This document shows, one piece after another, positions 11,901-23,269 of a stretch of DNA of 64,000 bases. Within the stretch, counting starts at the first letter, position 1. Each line of letters begins with the position of its first letter. The translations under genes and the position numbers were made by a program. The DNA lies in contig NC_031502.1 of assembly GCF_000237925.1 (NCBI RefSeq), positions 45,768,215 to 45,832,214 of the forward strand, read 5' to 3'. The DNA comes from Schistosoma mansoni (taxonomy: Eukaryota; Platyhelminthes; Trematoda; Strigeidida; Schistosomatidae). The notes beneath the pieces are model-generated. The model ran no database searches. It had not been told where the DNA came from and saw only the letters and a program-made list of their open reading frames with translations.

Positions 11901-14900
11901 TGCTTTCCATTTCAAAAGCAGGTATAGATATTGCAGAAGAATCTTGTGTTTCAAAAACAAACGGTTAGTAATCATTAATTTGCACATAATATGACGTCAA
12001 AATGGTGATTATTTCTTGGTGATTACCATTTGTTTCTAAATAATCTATCCAAGTAAATTAGGTCATAATCGTATTGTGAACTTGGCAATACTTTTTTTAT
12101 TGAGAATCTACTTTCCTTTGTTTTTTCCCAGATTTAAAACACGTTTATTAAACTTCGCAAACTTTCAAATACTTATCTCTCCCGCCAGTTAACAGTTCTT
12201 CTCCAGAAAGCGCTTTCAACAGATATTGTAGTACTAGCCGGAGACTTGAATGCTCAGGTCGGGCGTCTAGGCACAGAAGGGAGTCGTTTAGGTGGCCGAT
12301 GGGGACTTGTTGGTCGCAGGACAGATAGCGGGGACCGTTTGCTGCAACTGTGCACAGACCACAACCTGTTTCTGGCTAGCACTAACTTCCGGCACAGTCA
12401 TCGCCGGTGTGCCACCTGGCGTCCTCCCTCTGCATCTCAAGCCTGGACTCAGATTGATCACATCGCGATCAGCTACCGCTGGCGTGGTTGTGTACAAGAC
12501 TGCCGCTCCTTTTGGAGTACCTATCTAGAGTCTGATCATGCCCTGGTCTGCGCCAATCTTACCTTACTTTTCAGTGGCCGAAGGATTGACCACCATCAAC
12601 GGATCGATGTTAGTAAACTGGCTGCAACATCTGTTGCAAGTAAGTATCGAGCGGAGCTAGCCTCTAGGCTAGCTACCATCCCACCGAAAAGTATAGATGA
12701 GCATTGGTTGCATCTTCACGACACCATGAAAATGGCGAGTAAAGCCGCTTGCGGCTTCGCGAAACGTCCCGCTTACAAGCACTGGGTTTCTTCTGGCTCC
12801 TTACAACTGATGGAAGCCCGTCGGTCTACTCCGGGTGACCGTGAGTTTGACCACAAACAAAGGCTGTTACGCAATGAAATCGGGCAAAGCTTGCGTAAGG
12901 ACCGAGAAGCCTGGTGGTCGGAGCGTGCTAACGAGAGGGAAGCAGCAGCTGCATCTGGTAACTGCCGGAAGCTCTTCCAACTCATCCGAGCCACTGGCAG
13001 CAAGAAGTCTGGTGTGAGTGAAACGATCTACGAGGATGACGGGATGCCAATCACTAACATCTCTCGACGTCTTGGACGATGGGCGGAATTTTTCGAAGGG
13101 CAGTTCAACTGGCCTGCTGCTCCGGCAACATCAACCAGTTTGTCCTGCCACCCATGGCCGGTGACGACTGATCCACCAAACGAGGCGGAAGTCCGCAAGG
13201 AACTCCAACTCTTGAAGCGCTACAAATCACCTGGCCCAGATGACTTACCTCCGGCTCTTTTTAAAGATGGTGGTGACTTTCTGGCTAAGGAATTGACGGT
13301 GTTGTTTGCAAAGGTTTGGGAGCAAGAAAGTGTTCCGATATCATGGAACGAGTCAATAGTCGTCCCTATCTTTAAAAAGGGTTCACGTTGTTCCTGTAAC
13401 AACTATCGGGGGATAAGTCTACTTCCGATTGCGTCCAAACTATTGGCTTCTATCATTCTTCGTAGGTTGTTTAAAACCCGAGAACGATTGACTCGCGAGG
13501 AGCGGGCTGGTTTTCGTTCTGGTCGAGGATGCATTGATCACATCTTCACCCTCCGCCAAATGTTAGAACACCGTCATACTTATCGCAGGCCAATAATCGT
13601 AGTGTTTCTTGATATCAGGGCTGCCTTCGATTCGTTGGACAGGACTGTTCTCTGGGATTGTCTATTGAAGAAGGGTGTGCCTGAGAAGTTCATTAACATC
13701 TTAAAGGCCCTGTATACGAACACCTCAGGCAGAGTGAGGGCATACAACCACCTTTCTCCCTTGTTCCATTCGAGCAGTGGGGTTAGGCAGGGTTGCCCAA
13801 TCTCACCATTCCTCTTCAACTTTGCCACCGACGACATCCTGGAAACAGCTCTGATGGATGTAAGTAATGGCGGTGTGGATATGTTGCCTGGAGAACGACT
13901 TCTCGACCTCGAGTATGCGGATGATATTGTCTTACTGTGCGATAATGCCCAAGGCATGCAATCCGCACTTAATCAGTTGGCAATCAGTGTCCGCAGGTAC
14001 GGCATGTGCTTTGCACCCTCCAAGTGCAAAGTACTCCTACAAGACTTGCAGGATTCTCATCCTGTACTCACCCTAGATGGTGAGCAGATTGAAGTAGTTG
14101 AGAAGTTCGTGTATCTAGGTAGCTACATAAGTGCTGGTGGTGGCGTGAGTGATGAAATTGATGCACGTATAATGAAAGCCAGAGCGGCTTATGTCAATCT
14201 GGGCCATCTTTGGCGCCTTCGTGATGTTAGTCTGGCTGTAAAAGGTCGGATCTACAACGCGTCGATGAGAGCAGTTTTGCTCTATGCTTGTGAAACCTGG
14301 CCTCTCCGAGTTGAGGATGTTAGACGACTCTCTGTGTTCGATCATCGTTGTCTCCGAAGGATTGCTGACATACAGTGGCAACACCATGTTAGTAATGCAG
14401 AGGTTCGGCATCGTGTGTTCGGGCTCAGAGACGATAATTCAATTGGTGTCACCATCTTGAAACACCGACTTCGGTGGGTTGGACATGTTTTACGAATGTC
14501 GTCCCAGAGACTTCCACGTCGTGCATTATTTGCCGACTCTGGGACTGGTTGGAAAAAGCGGAGAGGAGGTCAGTGTATGACATGTTGTCGTGGCATGAAA
14601 GAAAGCTGCAAAGGGCTAGCTTCTGTTGGTCCTTCACGGCTCCCTGGCTGGGGTCCGAGAGATGGTGCAACACAGTGGCTAGAGACGTTATCAGATATGG
14701 CTCAGAATAGAAGCCAGTGGCGATCCTGCTGTAACCTTCTTTTACTTTCTACATAAAGAGTGGTTCTAACTTTCTTAACTGAAAGAGTCTTCTGGTTGTA
14801 CATTTCAGTCCGCCTTATCTTTTCATCCCTTCTCTTCCTACTTTCATTATTTTGTGTGGCGCATATGTATCTGGTGCCCTTTTGTACCAATATATATGTG

Positions 14901-17692
14901 TTTAAATAAATAAATAAATTAACCTGCAAAATATTCGGAATTCGAAACAACTTTAGGTTCAACAGTCATTTATCAAATAATGTTTTCGCAATTACAATTT
15001 TCTTGAAGCTAGTAAACTTATTTAGCATAATACTATTCTCATTCAATTTATTTCACAATTTAGTCTTTCTCTATCGAATCTGTCAACTTATATCTAGGTT
15101 ATATTTGTAACGGTGCATCTACCCTCAGTATTGTATTGCAAAATTCATCGATAACAATCGTTTGATTTTTCCCAACCCTTATTTTTATTATTATAAAAGT
15201 TGAAGTCAGATTGTTTATTTTATTGACATTATCATAGTTGTCAATTTATTGACCTAGGATTACAATATAACATTCACGATCAGATGTCCTAACCGTTCGT
15301 AACTGCCGTCCACATCTTGGAACATAAAGTCTTTGCCCCATTTTACCATTGTTATTTATTTGATACTTTTTCGTCATGCCATTCATATACAGTTCTTTAT
15401 TACAAAAAAACATATTATGGAAAGGTATCAAGGATTAGTTTGCACTCCAAGTAAAATAATATGGTTGGTAATTTTGATGTTATTGCGTGGAGATATACAT
15501 TTTGTTAAAATTTGCTATATCCAGTGGTCGCGTTATGTCTGTGGGATGCTTAAATGACATGTGCTCCATACTGAAACCTACAATCCGATGATGCGTAGTA
15601 AGAACTCAGATTGATGATGCAAACTTGCTTGACCCCCAAAACAAATTCATATCACCAGTCTGTGTTCGCACTACGCGTCGTTGAGCTCAGAATTTCAGTC
15701 AGTACCGAACACAAGTAAGTTAATTATTTCATAGAAGTAAAAATCAGCATTGGGGTTACTAACTAGTTGGTTATCTCGTTGCGAGTTGTGCGTCACTCTA
15801 CAATTTAAATTTCATTGTTGCTTGACTTTACTTATTTACACAAAGACATAATAGCAGAAGTCATTTGTATAATAGAGACTTGTGGTTAAATTTATTCAAA
15901 AATTTAATGAATATCTTATAGAGGCGTAAACTTTTATCAGAATGTGTTAAATATTATTGTTATATCCAGTAGTTCTCTACTTCGATTTTCAGAATATATA
16001 ATTAAAATTTTATTGTTTACATATTTCAAATCATGAATTCTCATCTATCTTAGCATATTAAATTGTTGTTGACCAAACGTAAATAGTTGTACATATTGTA
16101 TGAATAAAACAGATGTTAGTTGTTTCAAGTTTATTACCTAATAACTTCTTAGCACTTATTGTTAGGTTTTACTTGTTATGTCGTGGAATTAGATGTTTAT
16201 TCAGTGGCTCAAGCCATAATTGTTGGCTACCCACACAAATTTTTACCATGAGCACGGTATTATATCCCATCAGTTGTCATATTCACTATATTGTATTTCC
16301 TAACGAGTAGACTCTTATGAGAATATGGTGATAAAATTTCACTTTATTCACTACGGTACCAATAGAAATTTTTATCTCGTATGGAAATATTAACATTAAG
16401 TCAGAGATTCTCATAATTTCTTAGTTAATCTACTTTCATCTACTCAACATGTTCAATTTAGTATAACCTTTTGTCATTTTTTTAAAATAGGAATTTCAAG
16501 GATATATGCTTGCGATATTTCACAACGTGCTGTGGACATATTGGATGAGCGTCTCAAAGAATTTCCAGTTAAATGTAATGCATTTGTTTGTGATGTGACC
16601 AAACCATATTCTCTAAAAGCTGCTTTGTCCTCTTTGAATTCAGTTAGTGATCAGGAATTCAACAATGCTGAACATGGTGTTGATCTAGTAACGTTAATTT
16701 TTGTTCTGTCTGCACTAAACCCACAAGAAATGCTCACATGTCTTTGCAATGTTGCAAGGTTAGTTTTTGAAATTACACTTAAGTAAATTACTTCTTAATG
16801 AGTTTTGAAAGGAAATTTCCTATGGGACACTCCGTTTTACATTCTTTAGTCTGTTTATAATTTGAAGTTTACGTTCATATAAATAGACAGTTTATACTAT
16901 ATTTTTACGCAACAGAACTTTCCTGAATGTTCGTTTTCATACGCGTTCCAGTAATAGGCTAGTATTGTTAATAATGATGATACATTTCCCCAACCAGTTC
17001 GTTAAATATCACTTAACTTGGCATCTGCGATCATTGAAATACCCCTTTTCCTCATCGATAGTCAATAAAGTCATTCATTCATTCTCTTCATATCAGTTTG
17101 TCTTGCATGATGCTTTTATTATATGTTAACAAATCTGCATTCGTTTTTGCTAGAATCGATAGTTACGTTTTAGAACTTAACTCTTTCAGTGATTGTATAT
17201 TTTATGCGATGATGTGAAACACAGTTCATTTTAAAATACACAGGCTTCCTGTATTTGATTTTATCATAAAACGTTAGATTGTAACCATCTGTACAAACAC
17301 ACAAACATGGTCAGAGTGCATGAAAGATTTTTAAAATCTTGTATCATGATAATTTCATTGAATTATTGGATTATTTTTATGTCTTTAAATTTTCAACCAG
17401 CGTCCTTTCACCCGGCGGTCGACTTTTGTTTCGTGATTACGGTCAATATGACCATGCTCAATTGAGATTTGGTCGGGGATCTCGTTTATTTGCTGATCGA
17501 CCATCTTATGTTAGACAAGATGGAACACTGTCTTACTTTTTTACAAAAGACGAACTAGCTAATTTATTCTCAAATGCTGGTTTGTCTGTACATCGCCTTC
17601 ATTTTGTTCACAAAGAAACGAGAAACGTAGCTAAAGACCTGTGTGTGCAGCGTGTTTTTCTTCAGGCTGTTTGTGAGAAGCCTGCTTCGTAG
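9000..17692 (+). CDS. METTL6: tRNA 3-methylcytidine methyltransferase, METTL6-type
   Basis: METTL6 enzymes methylate C32 of serine tRNAs with SAM (family knowledge). Exons: 9000-9033, 9072-9247, 11780-11897, 16491-16758, 17401-17692, giving 295 residues; human has 284. An in-frame TAA lies just upstream of the ATG. Family blocks: KNWDRFYKRN and FFKDRHW (about residues 54-74), SAM motif I LLEVGCGVGNFL (94-105), YACDISQRAV, LIFVLSALNPQEM, PGGRLLFRDYGQYDHAQLRF, YVRQDGTLSYFF and the C-terminal LCVQRVFLQA. Intron 1 is 38 nt. Exon 3 has two further donors, at 11922 and 11964, that keep the same phase and would add 8 or 22 residues; I prefer 11898 because it matches relatives best. Relative to human there is a longer linker before LIFVLSALNP. 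METTL2/8 is less likely given the short N-terminus and the family blocks. Confidence 0.92.
9318..9342. repeat. (TA)n microsatellite
   Basis: Uninterrupted TA dinucleotides in METTL6 intron 2. Confidence 0.95.
9540..9945. repeat. dispersed repeat shared with 63040-63410
   Basis: Both segments share, in order, an AGTCCA..CAATAAC-like start, GACTG(G/A)..CATCG(C/T)ACC(G/A)TAAG, a TCCTGTGAATA / GCTGTGAATAG block, AGCAATAAAATAGGAATAGTAT-like text and later CATAATAGTAATAATACG-like text. They are strongly diverged. The family is not identified; because it directly precedes the transposase fossil, it may be that element's non-coding end (inference). Confidence 0.45.
9950..11000 (+). pseudogene. Mutator-like (MULE) transposase fossil with SWIM zinc finger
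   Basis: Two open stretches in METTL6 intron 2. The first (10068-10295) contains VIDGSPATSNAL followed by AQAILCRNHVLCNI, the pattern D-x(n)-C-x-x-H found in the MULE transposase core around its second acidic residue. The second (10773-10991) contains CNCYFWCETHLPCRHLV, a CxC..CxH SWIM zinc finger, then CTKWW, which follow the catalytic core in MULE proteins. About 480 bp of interrupted frame separates the two, and the N-terminal third is not recognisable, so it is an inactive DNA-transposon relic. A host SWIM-domain gene is less likely because it lies inside another gene's intron and is broken. Confidence 0.6.
11001..11779. other. remainder of METTL6 intron 2, nothing recognised
   Basis: AT-rich intronic sequence. 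No repeat copy or conserved motif was recognised before the acceptor TTGAAAG at 11779. Confidence 0.4.
12175..14930 (+). mobile_element. RTE-clade LINE, 5'-truncated, with intact 836-codon ORF (subfamily A)
   Basis: Sense-oriented insertion in METTL6 intron 3. The open frame runs without a stop from about 12178 to 14758. It begins inside the AP-endonuclease domain (IVVLAGDLNAQVG, later QIDHIAIS and ESDHALV). The reverse transcriptase follows, with KSPGPDDLPPALFK, NNYRGISLLP, motif A FLDIRAAFDSLD, motif B GVRQGCPISPFLFN and motif C YADDIVLL. The C-terminal region has ETWPLRVED, GHVLRM..LPRR and LPGWGPRD, typical of the RTE/SR2-like group. The 3' end reads GGCGCATATGTATCTGGTG..TGTGTTTAAATAAATAAATAAAT, an RTE-style short tandem tail. 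The missing piece is the 5' UTR and the first part of the endonuclease. The unbroken frame suggests recent insertion. Confidence 0.93.
12246..14756 (+). CDS. endonuclease (partial) and reverse transcriptase of the RTE LINE
   Basis: The polyprotein drives target-primed reverse transcription of its own RNA and probably of the ~470-bp elements with the same 3' tail. The annotated start is simply the first possible start codon (TTG) in the frame; the frame is open further upstream to the truncation point, so the true N-terminus is absent. Roughly, residues 1-110 are the C-terminal half of the endonuclease, 320-600 the reverse transcriptase with the YADD box near 560, and 640-836 the C-terminal domain. 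It is nested in METTL6 and is spliced out with that intron; it is not a host gene. Confidence 0.9.
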   Translation: MNAQVGRLGTEGSRLGGRWGLVGRRTDSGDRLLQLCTDHNLFLASTNFRHSHRRCATWRPPSASQAWTQIDHIAISYRWRGCVQDCRSFWSTYLESDHALVCANLTLLFSGRRIDHHQRIDVSKLAATSVASKYRAELASRLATIPPKSIDEHWLHLHDTMKMASKAACGFAKRPAYKHWVSSGSLQLMEARRSTPGDREFDHKQRLLRNEIGQSLRKDREAWWSERANEREAAAASGNCRKLFQLIRATGSKKSGVSETIYEDDGMPITNISRRLGRWAEFFEGQFNWPAAPATSTSLSCHPWPVTTDPPNEAEVRKELQLLKRYKSPGPDDLPPALFKDGGDFLAKELTVLFAKVWEQESVPISWNESIVVPIFKKGSRCSCNNYRGISLLPIASKLLASIILRRLFKTRERLTREERAGFRSGRGCIDHIFTLRQMLEHRHTYRRPIIVVFLDIRAAFDSLDRTVLWDCLLKKGVPEKFINILKALYTNTSGRVRAYNHLSPLFHSSSGVRQGCPISPFLFNFATDDILETALMDVSNGGVDMLPGERLLDLEYADDIVLLCDNAQGMQSALNQLAISVRRYGMCFAPSKCKVLLQDLQDSHPVLTLDGEQIEVVEKFVYLGSYISAGGGVSDEIDARIMKARAAYVNLGHLWRLRDVSLAVKGRIYNASMRAVLLYACETWPLRVEDVRRLSVFDHRCLRRIADIQWQHHVSNAEVRHRVFGLRDDNSIGVTILKHRLRWVGHVLRMSSQRLPRRALFADSGTGWKKRRGGQCMTCCRGMKESCKGLASVGPSRLPGWGPRDGATQWLETLSDMAQNRSQWRSCCNLLLLST
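14931..16490. other. remainder of METTL6 intron 3, nothing recognised
   Basis: AT-rich intronic sequence after the LINE tail, up to the acceptor AAATAG at 16490. No repeat copy or coding-like stretch identified. Confidence 0.4.
16759..17400. other. METTL6 intron 4, nothing recognised
   Basis: Starts GTTAGT and ends CAACCAG. No repeat or other feature recognised in the 642 nt between. Confidence 0.5.
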
Positions 17693-17777
17693 TTAATTCG
17701 TTTGGAGATAATGGTACTTATGTGTATTACTTATTTTATCAGAAATTAACATCACTTTGTATATACATTCTTTTGTA

Positions 17778-17787
17778 AATAAATAAA
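17778..17787 (+). terminator. overlapping AATAAA signals after METTL6
   Basis: AATAAATAAA lies about 90 bp after the METTL6 stop codon, the expected place for its polyadenylation signal. It is followed by a T-rich stretch. Confidence 0.6.
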
Positions 17788-17799
17788 AGTAATTTCTAT

Positions 17800-20700
17800 T
17801 CTGGGATGCTCCTTTTTATTTTACTGCTTTATTTTCATTACGATGTTCAAGTAAAGTCGTTCCTTAGATATTTTGGAAATTATTTGCATTATTTCTAATG
17901 TGGGTCGATGTGAAATACGCATAGTTATAATACCCATTATTTCTTAGCTTGAAGTCTTTTAAGATTTAACTGCTAAATGGCTATATTGTTTCATTTCAGA
18001 CCAATCATTATCATTTAGTTTACATCTTTGAATAGTTACCAAGTCTAGTAGTTCAGTTTATTTTACTATCTGTTCGGTCAAAGGTCCTGATAGATTGTGT
18101 ACATCGTAAAGGTGTTACTTTTTGAGGGTTATAAAATGTTGATTGTTTCGAGTGAACAGATTGTATTAGCTGAGATGAAAATACAAAAATCAGTAAGAGA
18201 ATTTTTGTAATGCCAAAATCTAACTGGTCACCGACAAGTGTTCGAAGCGATTAAGATTATCACACTAGAGTCTTGAGTCCTTTAAGTTGTTTGACTGAAA
18301 GATTTCCCTGGGTAGACATTTTCTAATTCTGTAGTTTTTAAAAATGATAAGATGGTAATGCATTTATAAATAATAGTTTACCATCATGTCCTCACTAATG
18401 TTTGTAATTCATACGTTCTTATCAATTAACTTTACAACAGATACCTTAAAGCGCAGAAAATAACTGACGTTTATTGAAGTAGGACCAAATTATACAGGCT
18501 GTCTGAACATTAAACAATATCATGATCTAAATAACAGAATTTTCGAAATACGGAATTTAGGTTTTCAGGGAAAATCATTCCACTCGACTTCTGCATGACA
18601 TTTATCAACGCAACTGCTATCAAGATTAATTCGCATGGTGTAATAATTTTATTAATCTGACCGGAGAAGGCTATTCTAGCATCTCGAACTCATGTTAAAT
18701 TCTTTTTTTCATAAATTATTCATTTTAACCGCCAAATTTCCAATCCAGATTGCTGGGAATCACAAAGTGTTTGCTATCACTCGACACTCAACGTAGGAAA
18801 CTGACCAGTGAACTCGCGCCAGAGAGAGACTTGGAACAGTGGACGTATGATGGAGTCTATGAGTAATTTTGACAAGAGCTATGCATCCTAAGTATATTCT
18901 GGATATGTTAACTTACGTTCTCTTACCTATTCCATCGTTTTGTTTAACTGCACTCTTTTGCTGTCATGCGTCTTACCCAAGCTCTTAGTCTAGATTCAGG
19001 GAAATATGTATTCAAAGACAGTACTCGGACCTTGCTGCTGTTAGCACTACGGTCTAGATTTTGTATGGGTTCAGCATCAAGTGCTTTGTTTACTTCCTGG
19101 CAAGCAATCTACGATTTCTTATGGATGATTTTCTCGCACTGTCTACCTGGTTTTACTTAATCACTCTCTTCATTTCTCAAAGTTCTAGACCAGTCGAAGG
19201 GCGGGTTATCACATGACACTTTTTGAGGGAACTGTCTCTTGACTAATGTAACATCATTGTAGCTGTTTATCTAAGTCAATCTTCTACCTTGTCGTAACAC
19301 GAGGAGTTTTGTTTATTTCCATTCAAAGGAATTCGCCCCAATGCAGACCATAGGTATGAGTGCCAGAGATAGTGTTGAAAAAACAGTTCGTACAATTTCA
19401 CATGAGCAATGTGAAGCTTCTCTTTGTGCTTCGGCACGTAGCAATGTATAAACAACTGGATTCTCAGCAACTAATTCCACCTGGAGATCAAGTTGTCCGT
19501 TTCAGTGTTACCGACTGCCAGAATTTCTGTGTCAACGTCAATGAAGTGCTAGAAGGTTGGAAGAGTTCCTTGTTGAAAACTAGCTTTAGTTATTCGTGTT
19601 TAAATGTATTATTCCTCATGGATCTTGACGTCAAGCAAATAAGTGGTAGAGATGCAGTCTCATGAATTCAATTTCACATGGCTTGAATTATCCCGTTGGT
19701 TTTTTATCAGAAACTTGATGGTTCTTTGTATATCCAGTTAATGAGTCCCAAGTAGATTGAGACGTGTGTCCTGCCTTCCAATGTTAGCCACGTTACATCT
19801 GTTCTGCGTCAGTCTCACTAGGTTTTAGAAGGATACGGTAAGGTCAGTGTCCAGTTGTAGATGATGTGTTTGCAGCAAAACAACAAGCCTGACAACATTA
19901 TTCAGTTAATAGTTTTAGTCTGCTTCAGATGGACGGGTATCATATGAATGTCTAACGTAATGAGTGTTACGTCAATTACATCATCTAATGAGTCAGTCTA
20001 GCTCGACTTGCCCCAGAATCCAGATTCTGATAATATCTTGTACCATTAGGAAGTAGATAGAAGTTTATCTACATAATGTTATACTGTAGAGTTATGGTCT
20101 ATTTCGGTACAAGTACATTTATCTACGTCACTATAATAATAGACGCAATCCCAAAATCGTAGATTCATCTTGTGACCACCCTATTTATATGATCTTACGT
20201 GGAAGTCGAATCACAATCTACACTGACTCGTCCTGTCGTGACAATCACCAGTATGACGTCTAGCACTTCTGAAGAATACATTTCGGCTAGAGAGAGTTTT
20301 AATACTCAATACAAAAAGCAAGAGGTTACATAGAATGATTACTCCTCGAAGGATGGACCATGCCATACCGAACAATTTTTCCCGCGTTCACCATTTTCGA
20401 CCTTTAAGTGTCATATGTTGAATGTAAACTTCAGTAGTTATATTTTCAACTTTAAGAATCATGTGGTTGGGAACCAATACCACTACAATATATATCTAAA
20501 AAACGTTTCGAAGAATTACCGGGTTCAATCACTGTCTTGTGGGTGGATTCGTCTGTTGATTCATCAGTCTGCCTTAGTCGTATTTAACCTTTTAAATTTG
20601 TTATCAAGCATCCAACGTCCTGTGGTGAATCCGCGAAGATAGAGATACGTTCATAACGATATGTAATTTCGCCAGAAATTTGTCTTTGTACTCATCACAC

Positions 20701-22775
20701 AGTGCTCCGTTGCGAGAATTGACGCATATTGAATTTGATGCATGATCCGGTCGAGTTATCACTCATTCGAGGTCAATAAGTGATCAACAAGAATCATTCG
20801 TGTACTAGTTGTTTGGACGATGAGTTTGATATGAAACCGAAAATATTTAGGAATTCTGAAAGTATTTGGTCTGCTGTCAGCATGCAAGAGAAATAACTCA
20901 CAGCTTATTTAAGGGTGACGTCAATTAGTACTAAAGTGATTTGATTGGAAAATGCTTTAACAAATCATACAAACGTTCATAATGTTGACAGATGGTTATC
21001 AGTTTTACATAAAAGTGACTGAAAAACTTCGTATTTGCATTAATAACTCTCAGATGGAAAAAACAATCAGCGTGAAGTGCCACAGGTATTCGAAGTTTAA
21101 TAACGTTTTAACCAGTAACACCAATTATAAATGGTACCCACCAAGTGAAATCAAAAGACAGAAGTGAAAAGATTGGAAGATACATTTGATAGGTTATCAA
21201 TATATCGTGGATCGACTGATCCAATCTGGCTAGAGATTGCAGGGGATGTTGAGTACGGCATTTCCACTTGTGATCTAGTGCGGATGTATGACCGAGCACT
21301 TTCAGCTAGGCGGGTTCATTAAAGTTAATGTGGTCAGCATCCAATGTCGAACACTTACAATGCTATTAATTTTAGGGATTTATTTACCGCCACAAGCGTA
21401 TAATGAACTTAAGTTGATTATAACAGTCATTGGTTCGAAGTAGTAGGCTAGTAGACGCTTCAGATAATGTTCCATCGTCATATATTGGGTTCCGGTTTCA
21501 TCTGTATTTGTAGGCTGACTGGAGTTTCCCAGGTGCAAACTCGCGAAAAAACAGTGCTAACTAGTAGGCAGTGAGTGACATGTGTATGATTATTGAAACG
21601 AGTATGAGTTGAAACCAACTTATACCTGTCGTATTAACGGTAACAGCAGGGTTGAAGTAAATAGGATGATAATGCCTTCAGAGAGCTGAAGATATTTTGA
21701 CTGCTTAAAATGGTGTTTCCTGGAAAAACTAGTGTTGCGAGTGAACCATTCCAACCGACAGGATTGCGAGTTGTCTTGTAAATGCTTGGCTAAAAAAGAC
21801 AAGTGCCGAAAATATCGGTTTGATAACAGTAGCGACTTCTTTATTAGACAATTATACTAGTCCACTCATCGATGAAGTATTCATTTATGGTTTCAGTAAT
21901 TGTGCCAGTTATATTTCACAATTGTTCAGTTATAGCAGTTCTATTTGATGATGTTGACAATTCATTGTGAAAAACCATACATAATGTTCATTAGTCACTG
22001 GCGAGCAGAAAACATTGTGCTGACTCAGATGCTGAATACTAACGAAGACCGAAAACTTGTCTACATTTAGTAAATATGTACACACATAATTTTAAAACGT
22101 CAGCACAACAATGAAGAATGTTTGAATTAAACAGATAACCCTAGACATTGTGGCGTGGAAGTATCTGATTGCTCAATGCTAAGTTCAATATTGAGCTGTT
22201 CATTGTAGTTTTGCGACTTTCATTCCTCACATCTGAGCTAGATGTTTGTTGTTTCGCAGATTTTATACTCTAATAGTTCGTATTTCACTACAATTAGTAA
22301 AAGTTTTCCTTTGTCGTTATTCTCTACATGCAAGAATTTTAATCTAGTGCTTATGTGATAATTAGAGGTATTTGAATTATTATAAGAACTAGGAGTTCCC
22401 GAAATAGTGCAATTTATACCAAATAGGACTAAATCAGCACAATTAAACGTGTTGTATTCGGAATTCGAAATGGTGAAGTCAAAAATTACATAAGAATCAT
22501 TAGTTCATACAAACACCACAACCACCACAGCTTAAATGAGAATCCAAATTTTCGCAATGAATTGTACTTCGTTTCCTTAGGTTGATTATGTATCTGTTTG
22601 ACTACTTGTTGGATGTAGACTCTGTATGATCTAGAATATACTCATTAGTATTGGAATTAACAACTGAAATAAGAACGGACTCAACTGGTTCCTAGAATCG
22701 TATTTGGTCAGCATGTCAGTTGTGTGTACTGGAATCATTTATATCTAAGTTTAAATCATAGATTTTCTGACACTA
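17800..22775. other. large spacer, unresolved
   Basis: From about 18.7 to 21.9 kb the base composition is more even and short open frames are more frequent than in the AT-rich flanks, which suggests a heavily decayed mobile element. I could not match any frame to a family: the 101-codon + frame at 19360 and the 75-codon + frame at 20415 have no recognisable motif. No RNA gene was seen. Confidence 0.35.
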
Positions 22776-23269
22776 TCCTCACCAATAAAATAATGTTGGA
22801 TTCTCATGTCTCCAAGTTACAAATAATGTTGCTTTATTGAAAACATACTTCTCGCGTTGACTAGGGGATTCATTGGAAGTGACTGAATGGTTAGGATAAA
22901 CCAAGTTTGATAAGAGATCGTCCGGACTGTAATTACGTCCGGCTTCACTTAGAACTTGCGCTTCACACCCCCTAGAAACAAATACACATAACATTTGATG
23001 TGACATAATTACGATTTGATTCCTCTAACATGGTCTCAAATTTATTAAAACTTTCATTGGAGGATAGTGGATCATTAAAAATATCATCACCTATCAAAAT
23101 TGCATCAGATTTCTGATCATGATTTGATTCATTCGACATATTTTCCTTATTTTTATGAGAATTTTCATCAAAAATATAAGAATCGTTGAAACAAACGATA
23201 TTTGGTAGAATAACTTGAGAAATCTGATTAAAACTTGATTGAAAAGAGACTCTTGTCTCACAGTAATTT

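Noticed and set aside
19360-19665. 101-codon + strand open frame in the METTL6-CLPTM1L spacer
   Set aside because: No recognisable motif, no neighbouring exons in phase, and it lies in a stretch that looks like decayed repeat.
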